A stretch of DNA of 64,000 nt, from the NCBI RefSeq assembly GCF_052115485.1, contig NZ_JBFRGU010000004.1, forward strand, positions 186,001 through 250,000, read 5' to 3'. Numbering within the stretch: the first letter of the stretch is position 1; each line of letters begins with the position of its first letter. Source of the stretch: Microvirga sp052115485 (GTDB taxonomy: Bacteria > Pseudomonadota > Alphaproteobacteria > Rhizobiales > Beijerinckiaceae). The notes beneath the pieces are model-generated. The model searched no databases and had not been told where the DNA came from. It saw nothing but the letters and a program-made list of their open reading frames with translations. The position numbers and the translations under genes are program-made. This document shows positions 39,692-48,056 of this stretch, piece after piece.

Positions 39692-39814
39692 CTTGGACGG
39701 TTTAGCTACCCTGTGGGTGCGGCATAGACGACAAAGGATTTGAGCTTCACAACAACGTCACAGTGCCTGTAGACTCTGTCCACGGATACGACTCTTCTCC
39801 CAAGAGGAGGTGAT

Positions 39815-40384
39815 GTGACGATACACGTCCAGCCTGTCGTGAAGCCGGATGCCTGTCCGGCACTCGTCCTCAATGCCGATTACCGGCCATTGAGTTACTA
39901 CCCTTTGTCCATCTGGTCCTGGCAGGATGCGATCAAGGCGGTGTTTCTTGACCGGGTCAACATCGTCTCGGAATACGACAAGGTCGTCCGAAGTCCGAGT
40001 TTCGAGATCCGTCTGCCTTCGGTCATCTCGCTCAAGACCTACGTCAAACCGACACGCAATCCTGCCTTCACGCGCTTCAACGTCTTTCTCCGCGACCGCT
40101 TCAACTGCCAATATTGCGGAGACCATAACGATCTGACCTTCGACCACGTCGTTCCGCGCTCGAAAGGCGGCCAGACGACCTGGGAGAACGTGGTCGCAGC
40201 CTGCGCGCCCTGCAATCTCAAGAAAGCCGACCGGATGCCCCGCGAAGCCGAGATGTGGCCCCGGCAAAGCCCCTTCGCTCCGACCCTTCAGGATCTGCAT
40301 TCCAACGGCAGGCTCTTCCCGCCGAACTATCTGCACGAGAGCTGGTTCGACTATCTCTACTGGGACAGCGAGCTCGAACCGTAG
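39815..40384 (+). CDS. HNH endonuclease family protein
   Basis: A 189-residue protein common in alphaproteobacteria, with an HNH nuclease core: C98/C101 and C130/C133 form the zinc pair, H111 sits in FDHVVPRSKGG, and NVVAACAPCNLKKADR closes the motif. The N-terminal LNADYRPLSYYPLSIWSWQDAIKAVFLDRV is the conserved part specific to this group. The start is GTG at 39815, preceded by an AGGAGG ribosome site. No phage genes are near, so it is a chromosomal housekeeping type; its substrate is unknown. Confidence 0.92.
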   Translation: MTIHVQPVVKPDACPALVLNADYRPLSYYPLSIWSWQDAIKAVFLDRVNIVSEYDKVVRSPSFEIRLPSVISLKTYVKPTRNPAFTRFNVFLRDRFNCQYCGDHNDLTFDHVVPRSKGGQTTWENVVAACAPCNLKKADRMPREAEMWPRQSPFAPTLQDLHSNGRLFPPNYLHESWFDYLYWDSELEP

Positions 40385-40393
40385 CGCAGGCCT

Positions 40394-40882
40394 TCAGTTG
40401 CGGCCCGACCGCGCGCCGAGGGCGGCCACAGCGGCAAGTGCCAGCGAGATCAGCATATTCCATCCGGCGAGCGACAGGCCGAGAAAACGCCACGCCGCTT
40501 GCGTACAGCTGACGACACGGGTCTTCTCCAATTGGTTGAGAAAATCTCCCACATTGCCGGCGCCCGCTCCTGAGCCCCCGCCGCAATCGCTCGGACCCAT
40601 GAAGAAGCCCCACTCGACACCGGAATGGTAAGCGCCAAGCCCGGCGCTCACCAGAAAGACCAGAGCAAGCAGCCAAAGCCCGCCCTTGCGCAGAGGCGGC
40701 GGCAGGAAGGCTGTGACGAGCGCCAGCGGAATGCCGATATAGTAAGGATCGCGCTGCATCAGGCAGAGCTTGCAGGGCTGATAACCCAACCCATACTGAA
40801 AAATGTAAGCCCCGCCGATGGTGGCCGCCGCACTGAGTGCCACCGCCAAAGCAGCCTGTCGCATCGTGACCGGAAGCTGCAT
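40394..40882 (-). CDS. dsbB: Disulfide bond formation protein B
   Basis: A 162-residue four-helix inner-membrane protein that re-oxidises DsbA with quinone. Both redox pairs are present: C37/C40 in QPCKLCLMQRDPYY, and C100/C126 in the second periplasmic loop, at the same spacing as E. coli DsbB. The frame is open to 40984; AAGGAG lies six bases before ATG 40882 (and directly before another ATG at 40888), so I choose 40882. The upstream region contains a dispersed repeat, copy 2. No dsbA is in the window. Confidence 0.92.
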   Translation of the reverse strand: MQLPVTMRQAALAVALSAAATIGGAYIFQYGLGYQPCKLCLMQRDPYYIGIPLALVTAFLPPPLRKGGLWLLALVFLVSAGLGAYHSGVEWGFFMGPSDCGGGSGAGAGNVGDFLNQLEKTRVVSCTQAAWRFLGLSLAGWNMLISLALAAVAALGARSGRN

Positions 40883-40954
40883 GCTCATCTCCTTGCGTGT
40901 CCAACGATCATCTGCGAAGCGGTGCCCGCTTCGCCGGATCATGCTCTCGATTCC

Positions 40955-41000
40955 GCATGATCCAGGCGAACAACCGGTTTCCACTTGTCCTGATCATGCT
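40955..41000 (-). repeat. Dispersed 46-bp palindromic-ended repeat, copy 2
   Basis: Minus-strand copy with AGCATGATCAGGACAAGTGG at one end and GGATCATGC at the other. A partial extension at 40936-40954 repeats GGATCATGC. Between the YqaA-like stop and the dsbB start. Confidence 0.85.
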
Positions 41001-41582
41001 TTAGAACAGATAGCGGAAGGCCACGAACCCGCCGACGATCACGATCACGGCACCAGCGGCCACCAGATTGAAGTGGCGATCGATAATGTCCTTGATGGCG
41101 GGACCGAACCGGCTCATCAGCAAGGCGACGATGAAGAACCGCGCGCCTCGCGTGACGATCGACAGCACCACGAACCAGAACAAGCTGTAACTGGCAAAGC
41201 CCGAAGTGATGGTGACGAGCTTGTAGGGGATCGGTGTGAGACCCTTGAGCAGAATGATCCAGTGCCCGTATTCGGCATAAGAATGCCGGAACGCCTCGGC
41301 GCCCGATGTCAAACCGTAGAGTTGAAACAACCACGTGCCGAGCGACTCGTAGAGCAGAGCGCCGATCATATAGCCGAGAAGCCCGCCGAGAACCGATGCG
41401 ACCGTACAGATTGCGGCGTAAAACAACGCCCTGTCGGGCCGCGCCAGCATCATCGGCACCAGCATCACGTCCGGCGGCACGGGAAAGAACGAGCTTTCCG
41501 CAAACGAGACGGCGGCCAGCGCATAGGGCGCGGACGGCTTGGCGGAAAGAGATAAGGTCCAGTCGTAGAGGCGTCGCAGCAT
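41001..41582 (-). CDS. YqaA family (VTT domain) membrane protein
   Basis: A 193-residue inner-membrane protein of the DedA/VTT superfamily. FAESSFFPVPPDVMLVPMML and GGLLGYMIGALLYESLG are the re-entrant-loop regions, and KGLTPIPYKLVTITSGFA the second, typical of YqaA. About five hydrophobic segments. Its stop abuts repeat copy 2, and dsbB lies downstream in the same direction. Function unknown; lipid transport inferred from family. Confidence 0.9.
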   Translation of the reverse strand: MLRRLYDWTLSLSAKPSAPYALAAVSFAESSFFPVPPDVMLVPMMLARPDRALFYAAICTVASVLGGLLGYMIGALLYESLGTWLFQLYGLTSGAEAFRHSYAEYGHWIILLKGLTPIPYKLVTITSGFASYSLFWFVVLSIVTRGARFFIVALLMSRFGPAIKDIIDRHFNLVAAGAVIVIVGGFVAFRYLF

Positions 41583-41713
41583 GGAAAACCAAGGTCATCA
41601 GGCCCGGTTTCGGCCCGCCCCCTTTGAGCACAAGCCACGCTCAAAGGCGAGAATCTTCTCGTCGCCTCCGCATTGACCCGCCCTCGTCCCGATGCTACTC
41701 GGCAGTTCACAGA

Positions 41714-41798
41714 GCCCCTGTGGCGGAATTGGTAGACGCGCTCGACTCAAAATCGAGTTCCGCAAGGAGTGCTGGTTCGATCCCGGCCAGGGGCACCA
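41714..41798 (+). tRNA. tRNA-Leu(CAA)
   Basis: 85-base class II tRNA: acceptor GCCCCTG/CAGGGGC, D arm with GGTAGACGC, anticodon stem CTCGA/TCGAG around CTCAAAA (CAA), a variable arm, T loop TTCGATC and encoded CCA. Confidence 0.96.
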
Positions 41799-41980
41799 AG
41801 CTTTCTTGGTTCACCAATCTTTTCAGCAATTTAGTGATGCGCTTGCAGCCCGTTGGGGATGTAGGCGTTAGATTTCCGCATCCCTTGCGATGCTTGATCT
41901 TGGCTGAAGTGCTCGTTAATAAAATTCAATACGAATCCAGTATGAAAACTAGCGACTGAGCCGACAGCATTCGCTAGGAT

Positions 41981-43525
41981 ATGGCAGATGATTTTCCAAT
42001 GATGACTATTTTCGCGCTCACCGGTGCATTCGTAGTATTTGTCCTTGTGGATTTTCTCCTGCAGGAAGCCTTCTCGATACGTCGGAACGACAGGAAGATC
42101 GATCTCCTGTCATGGCTCGGCATCTACACCCTGGCCCTGCTCCTCGGCGCATCGACAAAGCTTGGCGCTAAAGGCGTTATCGTCGTCGTTTCCCTCACGC
42201 ATCTTTCACGATTGGCTCTTCTTCTCTATCGGAGCGACAGGGACATTCGCATTCAATACGCGTGCTGCCTGCTCGCTGTCGCCGTCGCGGTTTTGGGAAT
42301 TTACATTTTTCAGGCGGAATCGGAACTTGCACTGCGCAAGGCGACGCTGGTCACGTTGATTTGGCCTGGCGCCGACCAGATCTTCTACGCGGCGGAAAGC
42401 ATCAAGCTTTTGGAAGGCACTTCGGTCGGCCTGCAATATGCTCCGGGCTATTCGTTCTTTCTGATCCCTTACGCTGGAATTCTACGCTTCGTGAGTCCGG
42501 CCCTAACGCCTGAAACGCGTGAGGGATTTGCAAATCATCTGAACATGAGCCTGCTCTGCTTTCATTTGGTCGTCTTGCTCCCGGCTTCGTTCATGCTGAT
42601 CGCCAGAGCCGTTTCGAACGCGCTGGGAGGCAACAAGAATGCGACGAGCCTTTACACGCTCCTGACGCCTTTGTTCGTGAGCGCGTGCTTCGTGCTTTAT
42701 ACGCTATGTGTTCCAGCATGGATGGCCGAGAGAAACTCGGTTCTTGGATTCCGCCGGTTGTTGGGATTGACCTTCGGACCGGAAACGCTCTCGCTGCTGC
42801 TGTTCGCCTTCCTGTTGGCTTTTGCTGCTTCAAATCGCGCGATAAACCGGAAGCAGGCACTTGTTCTGGGCTCCGTCACGGGATTGGCGCTCCTCGTGAG
42901 CGAGCGTAATGTCGCTTTCGTCTTGCCGTTCCTGGTCGTTTCTCTGCTGCTCATCCCCCGCTCTTCCTGGCGCTCCGCTTTCGAAACAATCGCAGCCTTC
43001 GGTGTGACTGGTCTGGCATTTGTCAGCGCCTATCCGATCTATATGAAGCTGGTTTATGGAGGCTTCTTCGTATCGGCCCGGTCAGTGCACTGGGAAGTCC
43101 AGGATAAGGCCGTGAAGTGGGCCAAACGCATTCCCGACCTGTATCCTTCACTTGAGCTTGCCGCCCCGCCGCGCATGTCGGCGCTCTATGTGCCGGAAAA
43201 CTTTTCGCGCTTGCTGCAAGGATACGGCGTCATATTGCTTGTGTTTGCGGCTGCTATTTCCTGGCAGATCCTCTCTCGCCACAAGGATGTCTCTGTGCGG
43301 GCTTCGAGAGTGAATTTGGGGATCGTGTCGCTAGGAACAGCGGCAATCACCTTGGCCGTCTGCTTGTCCTACATCAATCCGAATGTCGGCTTTCGTTACT
43401 ACGCATGTTTGATTCCAGTGTTTGCGATCATGACCATGCTCTCCGTTTCAGACTTGCTCACATCGAAGCCCCTGACACGGTTAGGCGCTATGATTAATCA
43501 GCCACGTGAGCGGCCTGGCGTTTAG
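41981..43525 (+). CDS. Multi-spanning membrane protein of unknown function (514 aa)
   Basis: An integral membrane protein with roughly 11 hydrophobic segments spread over the whole length, a larger extramembrane loop at about residues 140-180 (WPGADQIFYAAESIKLLEG, QYAPGYSFFLIPY) and another near 350-400 (RSVHWEVQDKAVKWAKRIPDLYP). The layout resembles GT39/GT-C-type glycosyltransferases, but I see no diagnostic DE motif, so I do not assign that. It starts with ATG at 41981, 182 bases after tRNA-Leu, in a less GC-rich setting than its neighbours. The HTH gene overlaps or follows its end. It may be an insertion beside the tRNA. Confidence 0.75.
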   Translation: MADDFPMMTIFALTGAFVVFVLVDFLLQEAFSIRRNDRKIDLLSWLGIYTLALLLGASTKLGAKGVIVVVSLTHLSRLALLLYRSDRDIRIQYACCLLAVAVAVLGIYIFQAESELALRKATLVTLIWPGADQIFYAAESIKLLEGTSVGLQYAPGYSFFLIPYAGILRFVSPALTPETREGFANHLNMSLLCFHLVVLLPASFMLIARAVSNALGGNKNATSLYTLLTPLFVSACFVLYTLCVPAWMAERNSVLGFRRLLGLTFGPETLSLLLFAFLLAFAASNRAINRKQALVLGSVTGLALLVSERNVAFVLPFLVVSLLLIPRSSWRSAFETIAAFGVTGLAFVSAYPIYMKLVYGGFFVSARSVHWEVQDKAVKWAKRIPDLYPSLELAAPPRMSALYVPENFSRLLQGYGVILLVFAAAISWQILSRHKDVSVRASRVNLGIVSLGTAAITLAVCLSYINPNVGFRYYACLIPVFAIMTMLSVSDLLTSKPLTRLGAMINQPRERPGV

Positions 43526-43547
43526 TCGCGAGCGACAAGATCGGGTT

Positions 43548-43895
43548 ATGGATCGCGCATCGACCTCTGGCAGAGCCCCACCGGCGCCATATGTCGTCGG
43601 GATGGCACTTCTTTCCGCACAATGCCGCGCCGCGCGCGCCCTGCTCGACTGGACTCAAGAGGACCTTGCCCGTTTTGCCGGGATCCCGCTCGATACGCTC
43701 GCTGCCTTCGAAGAGGCTCAGCCCGTCCCCCACGCGGTCGAGCACACCCTTGCCGCCGCGCTGGAGACCGCCGGGATCGTGCTGGTGGAGGATGGGGCGA
43801 TCTCAGAACTCGGCGGGATCGGCGTCCGCTTGCGAGAGAGCCCCCTCAATGAAGGCCTCCGGCCGGAAGAACTCACGAGCGAAAACGACAACTGA
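43548..43895 (+). CDS. Helix-turn-helix (XRE-like) protein
   Basis: A 115-residue putative DNA-binding protein. Residues about 19-70 (LLSAQCRAARALLDWTQEDLARFAGIPLDTLAAFE) form an XRE helix-turn-helix, followed by the helix ALETAGIVLVEDG seen in small alphaproteobacterial regulators, and an acidic tail. The start is uncertain: GTG 43506 overlaps the preceding gene, ATG 43548 and ATG 43602 are alternatives. Convergent with rppH with repeat copy 3 between. Target genes unknown. Confidence 0.75.
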   Translation: MDRASTSGRAPPAPYVVGMALLSAQCRAARALLDWTQEDLARFAGIPLDTLAAFEEAQPVPHAVEHTLAAALETAGIVLVEDGAISELGGIGVRLRESPLNEGLRPEELTSENDN

Positions 43896-43903
43896 GGCTT
43901 GGG

Positions 43904-43949
43904 GCATGATCGGAGCAAGTGGAAACCGGGTTGTTCGCCGGATCATGCG
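43904..43949 (+). repeat. Dispersed 46-bp palindromic-ended repeat, copy 3
   Basis: GCATGATCGGAGCAAGTGG...GGATCATGC; the following 50 bases (to about 44002) match the flank of copy 1 (TTGATCGTATTTCAACGAGAC). Lies between convergent genes. Confidence 0.85.
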
Positions 43950-44017
43950 AAAATAAAGGATCTTGAGTTTGATCGTATTTCAACGAGACATGATCAACTC
44001 TAGCGCATCGGCTGGTG

Positions 44018-44554
44018 TTAGCCGGCCTTCGGTGCGAGTTCCTCGAATGCGGAAACGACGCTCTCGTAGACCTGCCGCTTGAACGGAATGATCAGCTCCG
44101 GCAGGCGAGCCATTTCCTCCCAGCGCCATTCGTCGAATTCAGGCTTGTGATGACCGCCGCCCGGCTGGAGGATGTTGATCTCGCTCTCATCCCCTTCGAA
44201 GCGGAAGGCGAACCATTTCTGGGTTTGGCCACGATAGCGCCCGCGCCAAGCGCGTCCGGCAACCATCGAGGGCAGGTCGTAGGTGTACCAATCGGGCGCT
44301 TCGGCGAGAAGACGCGCTGAGCGGACACTGGTCTCCTCGTACATTTCCCGCAAGGCCGCGTCGTAAGGGCTTTCTCCCGGGTCAATTCCGCCTTGCGGCA
44401 TCTGCCAAGCATAGCCGTCCGCCACATGTTCAGGGCCCCCTTCGGAACGCCGACGCCCGACAAAAACGAGGCCTTCCTTGTTCAGGAGCATCACGCCGAC
44501 ACAGGAGCGGTAAGGCAAATCAGACAATTTCCGCGATCCTCTGGCGCTCGGCAT
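44018..44554 (-). CDS. rppH: RNA pyrophosphohydrolase
   Basis: A 178-residue Nudix enzyme that removes pyrophosphate from mRNA 5' ends to start decay, and hydrolyses dinucleoside polyphosphates. The Nudix box is intact: G55, E61, R69-E70 and the metal-binding E73-E74 in REMYEE, with PYRSCVGVMLLN at the start and WQMPQGGIDPGE before the box. EFDEWRWEEMARLPELIIPFKRQVYE is the RppH C-terminal signature. Located downstream of the ctpA block on the same strand, the usual alphaproteobacterial order. Confidence 0.94.
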   Translation of the reverse strand: MPSARGSRKLSDLPYRSCVGVMLLNKEGLVFVGRRRSEGGPEHVADGYAWQMPQGGIDPGESPYDAALREMYEETSVRSARLLAEAPDWYTYDLPSMVAGRAWRGRYRGQTQKWFAFRFEGDESEINILQPGGGHHKPEFDEWRWEEMARLPELIIPFKRQVYESVVSAFEELAPKAG

Positions 44555-44729
44555 CGGCTCAGCTCCTCCTCAGGGGTAACTCCGGCAAGGAATGCTATCC
44601 TCGACAACCCACCCAAATTTTCATTTCTAATACACCGTGAACAAGGGTTGACGATGACGTTGCGACAGTGCCGCTTTGCGGCGTTCGGCACAAGACCTTC
44701 ATCGATCATCATGCTGTCTGAGATGACCA

Positions 44730-44775
44730 CATGATCCGGGCCAACAACCGGTTTCCACTTGTTCTGATCATGCTC
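44730..44775 (-). repeat. Dispersed 46-bp palindromic-ended repeat, copy 4
   Basis: Minus-strand copy GAGCATGATCAGAACAAGTGG...GGATCATGT, nearly identical to copy 1. Lies between the rppH start and the ctpA terminator. Confidence 0.85.
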
Positions 44776-44781
44776 TGAATA

Positions 44782-44812
44782 AAATGGCCCGCGATGGATG
44801 ATCGCGGGCCAT
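44782..44812 (-). terminator. Terminator downstream of ctpA
   Basis: Thirteen-base perfect stem AATGGCCCGCGAT/ATCGCGGGCCATT with a five-base loop; on the minus strand it continues into TTTATTC. About 37 bases past the ctpA stop. Confidence 0.85.
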
Positions 44813-44848
44813 TCGAATTGTCGCAGGTCAGCTTGACGACCCGGGCCG

Positions 44849-46192
44849 TCAGTTGGCGCTCGGCGTCGCCGGGGCGGCATTGCCGCCAGTCGTGGTGTTG
44901 GCCGCGCCTTTGCGCTCGCCGCGCAAGAATTCATAGGCTGCGGCCAGCTGCTTGTCCTTGGTCTGATCCGGCGGAACATAGGCCGAAGACCCGCCACGCT
45001 CTTCTGTGGTGGCGCCGTTGGTCAGGTGCCCGCGCAGGCCAGCCTCACCCTTGGTCTCGTCCTTGCCCTTCAGCTCGTCCGGAATGTCCTGCACCACCTC
45101 GATATCGGGATCGATGCCCTTCGCCTGGATGGAGCGACCGGACGGCGTGTAGTAGCGCGCGGTCGTCAGGCGCACGGCGCCGTTGCCCGCGAGCGGGATG
45201 ATGGTCTGCACCGAGCCCTTGCCGAAGGAGCGCGTACCCATGACGGTCGCGCGCTTCTGATCCTGCAAGGCGCCGGCCACGATTTCCGAGGCCGAAGCGG
45301 AGCCGCCGTTGATGAGGACGACGACGGGCTTGCCCTTGGTCAGATCGCCGCCCTTGGCATTGAAGCGCTGCGTATCTTCCGGATTACGGCTACGGGTCGA
45401 GACGATCTCGCCACGGTCGAGGAACGCATCCGAGACCATGATGGCCTGATCGAGCAAGCCGCCCGGATTGTTGCGCAAGTCGACGACGAAGCCCTTGAGC
45501 TTGTCGGCTCCAATATCGCTCGTCAGCTTGTCGATGCCGTTGCGCAGGCCTTCATAGGTCTGCTCGTTGAACTGGGTGACGCGCAGGACGCCGATATCGC
45601 CTTCGACGCGAGCCCGCACGGCGCGGACCTTGATGGTCTCGCGGGTGAGCTTCACCTCAAGCGGATCCTTCGCTCCCTTGCGCTGAAGTTTCAGCGTCAC
45701 GGAGGAATTGACCGGGCCGCGCATCTTGTCGACGGCCTGATTGAGATCGAGTCCCTGGACGTTGTCACCGTTGATCTGCGTGATGACGTCATTGGCCATG
45801 ATTCCGGCGCGGGAGGCCGGTGTGTCGTCGATGGGGGTTACGACCTTCACGAGGCCGTCTTCCATCGTGACTTCGATGCCGAGACCGCCGAACTCGCCGC
45901 GGGTCTGCACCTGCATGTCACGGAAGCTCTTGGCGTCCATGTAGCTCGAATGGGGGTCGAGCGAGGTCAGCATGCCGTTGATGGCCGATTCGACGAGCTT
46001 CGATTCGTCGGGCTTCTCGACGTAATCGGTACGAATCTTCTCGAAGACGTCGCCGAACAAGCTGAGCTGCCGATAAGTATCGGCCGAGGCGGCAATCGCG
46101 CTCGTGCTCGACAGAAGATCGGTCTGCGACACCAACGTGGCGCTGCCAGCACCAAAAGCGGCACCGATAAGAAGAAGAGACAGTTTACGCAT
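44849..46192 (-). CDS. ctpA: S41 family carboxy-terminal processing protease
   Basis: A periplasmic serine protease of 447 residues. N-terminal signal/anchor MRKLSLLLIGAAFGAGSA; PDZ domain at about 90-175 (GGLGIEVTMEDGLVKVVTPIDDTPA); S41 catalytic domain with LRNNPGGLLDQAI, the serine in NGGSASASEIVAGAL and the lysine in GTRSFGKGSVQT, giving the Ser-Lys dyad. The last 60 residues are low-complexity (Thr, Ala, Asn). Its ATG overlaps the envC stop by one base (TAATG), so translation is probably coupled. The envC-ctpA pair acts on peptidoglycan hydrolases in other species (family knowledge). Confidence 0.94.
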   Translation of the reverse strand: MRKLSLLLIGAAFGAGSATLVSQTDLLSSTSAIAASADTYRQLSLFGDVFEKIRTDYVEKPDESKLVESAINGMLTSLDPHSSYMDAKSFRDMQVQTRGEFGGLGIEVTMEDGLVKVVTPIDDTPASRAGIMANDVITQINGDNVQGLDLNQAVDKMRGPVNSSVTLKLQRKGAKDPLEVKLTRETIKVRAVRARVEGDIGVLRVTQFNEQTYEGLRNGIDKLTSDIGADKLKGFVVDLRNNPGGLLDQAIMVSDAFLDRGEIVSTRSRNPEDTQRFNAKGGDLTKGKPVVVLINGGSASASEIVAGALQDQKRATVMGTRSFGKGSVQTIIPLAGNGAVRLTTARYYTPSGRSIQAKGIDPDIEVVQDIPDELKGKDETKGEAGLRGHLTNGATTEERGGSSAYVPPDQTKDKQLAAAYEFLRGERKGAANTTTGGNAAPATPSAN

Positions 46193-47541
46193 TAGCCGCG
46201 AACCTTTTCGCTTTGCGATTTCGCCCACCACGGGCCGGGATCGACCGAACCACCGTCTTTCCTGAACTCTACATAGAGAGCCGGGTCGTTGGTTTCGATA
46301 GCGCCCGCCGCCGGAGACACGAGGGAAGTCTGACCCATGGTTGCGACAGGCTCTCCTGCGAGGACGAATTGTCCGACCTCGACATTGATCTGATCCATGC
46401 CGGCCAGGAGCACATAATATCCCCCGCCGCCGTTGATGATCAAGAGTCGTCCGTAAGATCTGAAGGGACCTGCAAATGCAACCCAGCCGTCCGCAGGGGA
46501 TACCACAGAGGCTTTCTGACGGGTTGTGATAGAAATGCCGCGCGTCGTTCCGCCATAGCCGTCGGAGGCGCCGAATTCTTTGGAAATCTCGCCGCCGACC
46601 GGTTTCAGGAGCTGTCCCTTGGCTTCCGCGAAGGGAATCTTCGGTGCGAGGCGGGCCGGATCGCGGAAAGCGGCCTGCGCGAATCGCTCCCGGGTTTCGC
46701 GCGCCTGGGTCTCGGCGGCCTTGCGAGCTTCCTCCGCGGCGCGGTGGGCGCCCGAAATTTCCCGCTCCATGCGGTCGATCAATTCTTTGAGAGTACCGGC
46801 CTGGCGCGCAAGCTCGGCGGCCTTTTCGCGCTCGCTGCCGATGCTGCGCTCGACCTCGCCGATCCGGCCCTGACGGGCGTCCACCAGGGCTGCAAGGCGT
46901 TGCTGTTCACCATTGAGGGCCTTCAATTCGCCCTCGAGCGCCGTCCGATCGGTGGCGATAGCCCCCTTCAAGCGGACCAGTTCCGCGAGATCGCTGGCAA
47001 GAGTCTCCGCCTCGGCGCGGAGCTCCGGCAGAACGGCGCCGAGCAAAATCGAGGCACGGACGGCCTCCAGCATATCCTCCGGCTGGACGAGAACCGCCGG
47101 GGGCGGGCGTCGTCCCATGCGCTGGAGAGCAGCAAAAACTTCAACAATGATGCCGCGACGGCTCTCCAACGAGCGCCGGATAGCGGTCTCGCTTGCATTC
47201 AGGGTCTGTAGCCGCCGTTCCAGAGCCGCGATTCGCTCGTCGGTCGAGCGGACCCGGCCCGCCGTTTCGATGAGCGCGGCGTTGAGCTTGGCGCGGTCAG
47301 TCCTGATCTCGGCCACTTCCGCCTCCAGACGCTTTCGCGCGTCGGCATTGGCGGTCATCGCGGCTTCCAAGGTTTTCAGGTCCTGCTCACGGCGCGCCTT
47401 TTCCTCCGCCGTCTCCAGCGCCTTCTGTGCCGGATCGTTGGGCGGCGCGATGGTTTGCTGCGCGAAGGCAGGGCCAATCGCGGCAATCGCCATCCAGACG
47501 GCGAGGGTATAAACCTTGGAAAAGCGAGCCAAGCGGATCAT
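46192..47541 (-). CDS. envC: EnvC-like murein hydrolase activator (degenerate M23)
   Basis: A 449-residue periplasmic protein: signal peptide (MIRLARFSKVYTLAVWMAIAAIGPAFA), long coiled coil at about 30-280, and a C-terminal LytM fold at about 325-440. The catalytic zinc ligands are missing: the HxxxD position reads TRGIS and the HxH position reads YVEF, so it should activate amidases rather than cut peptidoglycan, as E. coli EnvC does for AmiA/AmiB. Coupled to ctpA by TAATG. rlmH lies 3 bases upstream. Assigned to the EnvC group by architecture and position. Confidence 0.9.
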   Translation of the reverse strand: MIRLARFSKVYTLAVWMAIAAIGPAFAQQTIAPPNDPAQKALETAEEKARREQDLKTLEAAMTANADARKRLEAEVAEIRTDRAKLNAALIETAGRVRSTDERIAALERRLQTLNASETAIRRSLESRRGIIVEVFAALQRMGRRPPPAVLVQPEDMLEAVRASILLGAVLPELRAEAETLASDLAELVRLKGAIATDRTALEGELKALNGEQQRLAALVDARQGRIGEVERSIGSEREKAAELARQAGTLKELIDRMEREISGAHRAAEEARKAAETQARETRERFAQAAFRDPARLAPKIPFAEAKGQLLKPVGGEISKEFGASDGYGGTTRGISITTRQKASVVSPADGWVAFAGPFRSYGRLLIINGGGGYYVLLAGMDQINVEVGQFVLAGEPVATMGQTSLVSPAAGAIETNDPALYVEFRKDGGSVDPGPWWAKSQSEKVRG

Positions 47542-47544
47542 CCG

Positions 47545-48039
47545 TCAGGAATCGTCGTGTCCGACGCGATGATAAGGGTGTCCGGCGATGATTGTCAGGG
47601 CTCTATAGAGTTGCTCGACCACGAGAGCCCGCACGATCTGGTGCGGCAAAGTGAGCGCGCCGAAGGAAACCACGAGATCGGCTCTCTCGCGCACCTTCGG
47701 ATCGAGGCCGTCGGGTCCGCCGATGATGCAGGCGATGCCGTTGCGACCCTCGTCGCGCCACTGCCTGATTCGCCCCGCGAAAGCCTCGCTGGTGGGGCTC
47801 TTGCCGCGCTCGTCGAAGACGATGAGAACAGACGCCCCGGCCCTTTCGAGAAGCGCGGCGGCTTCCTCGGCGCGACGGTCATCATCCCGCCGCGCGCGGC
47901 TTTCAGGCAACTCGACAAGATCGAGCCCGGCGAGGCCGAGCCCTTTGCCCATGCCCTCGATTCGCTGGCGATAGCGTTCGACGAGCTCCCGCTCGGGGCC
48001 ACTCTTCAAGCGGCCCACGGCCAGAAGGCTCAATCGCAA
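47545..48039 (-). CDS. rlmH: 23S rRNA (pseudouridine1915-N3)-methyltransferase
   Basis: SPOUT-type methyltransferase that modifies pseudouridine 1915 of 23S rRNA. The 164 residues include RLSLLAVGRLKSGPERELVERYRQRI, LIVFDERGKSPTSEAFA, the SAM knot IACIIGGPDGLDP and LTLPHQIVRALVVEQLYRALTIIAGHPYHR, the C-terminal signature. The best start is TTG at 48039 with GGGGGG five bases upstream; no ATG fits. Follows rsfS by 17 bases and precedes envC, the conserved order. Confidence 0.94.
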   Translation of the reverse strand: MRLSLLAVGRLKSGPERELVERYRQRIEGMGKGLGLAGLDLVELPESRARRDDDRRAEEAAALLERAGASVLIVFDERGKSPTSEAFAGRIRQWRDEGRNGIACIIGGPDGLDPKVRERADLVVSFGALTLPHQIVRALVVEQLYRALTIIAGHPYHRVGHDDS

Positions 48040-48056
48040 CGCTACCCCCCGAAAAA

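Noticed and set aside
39815..40384. HNH protein as a phage or defence nuclease
   Set aside because: It belongs to a group present as a single chromosomal gene in many alphaproteobacteria, and no phage or restriction genes are nearby.
41981..43525. Assignment of the tRNA-Leu-adjacent membrane protein to glycosyltransferase family 39
   Set aside because: The topology is similar but no clear catalytic acidic motif in the first loop was found, so I left it unassigned.
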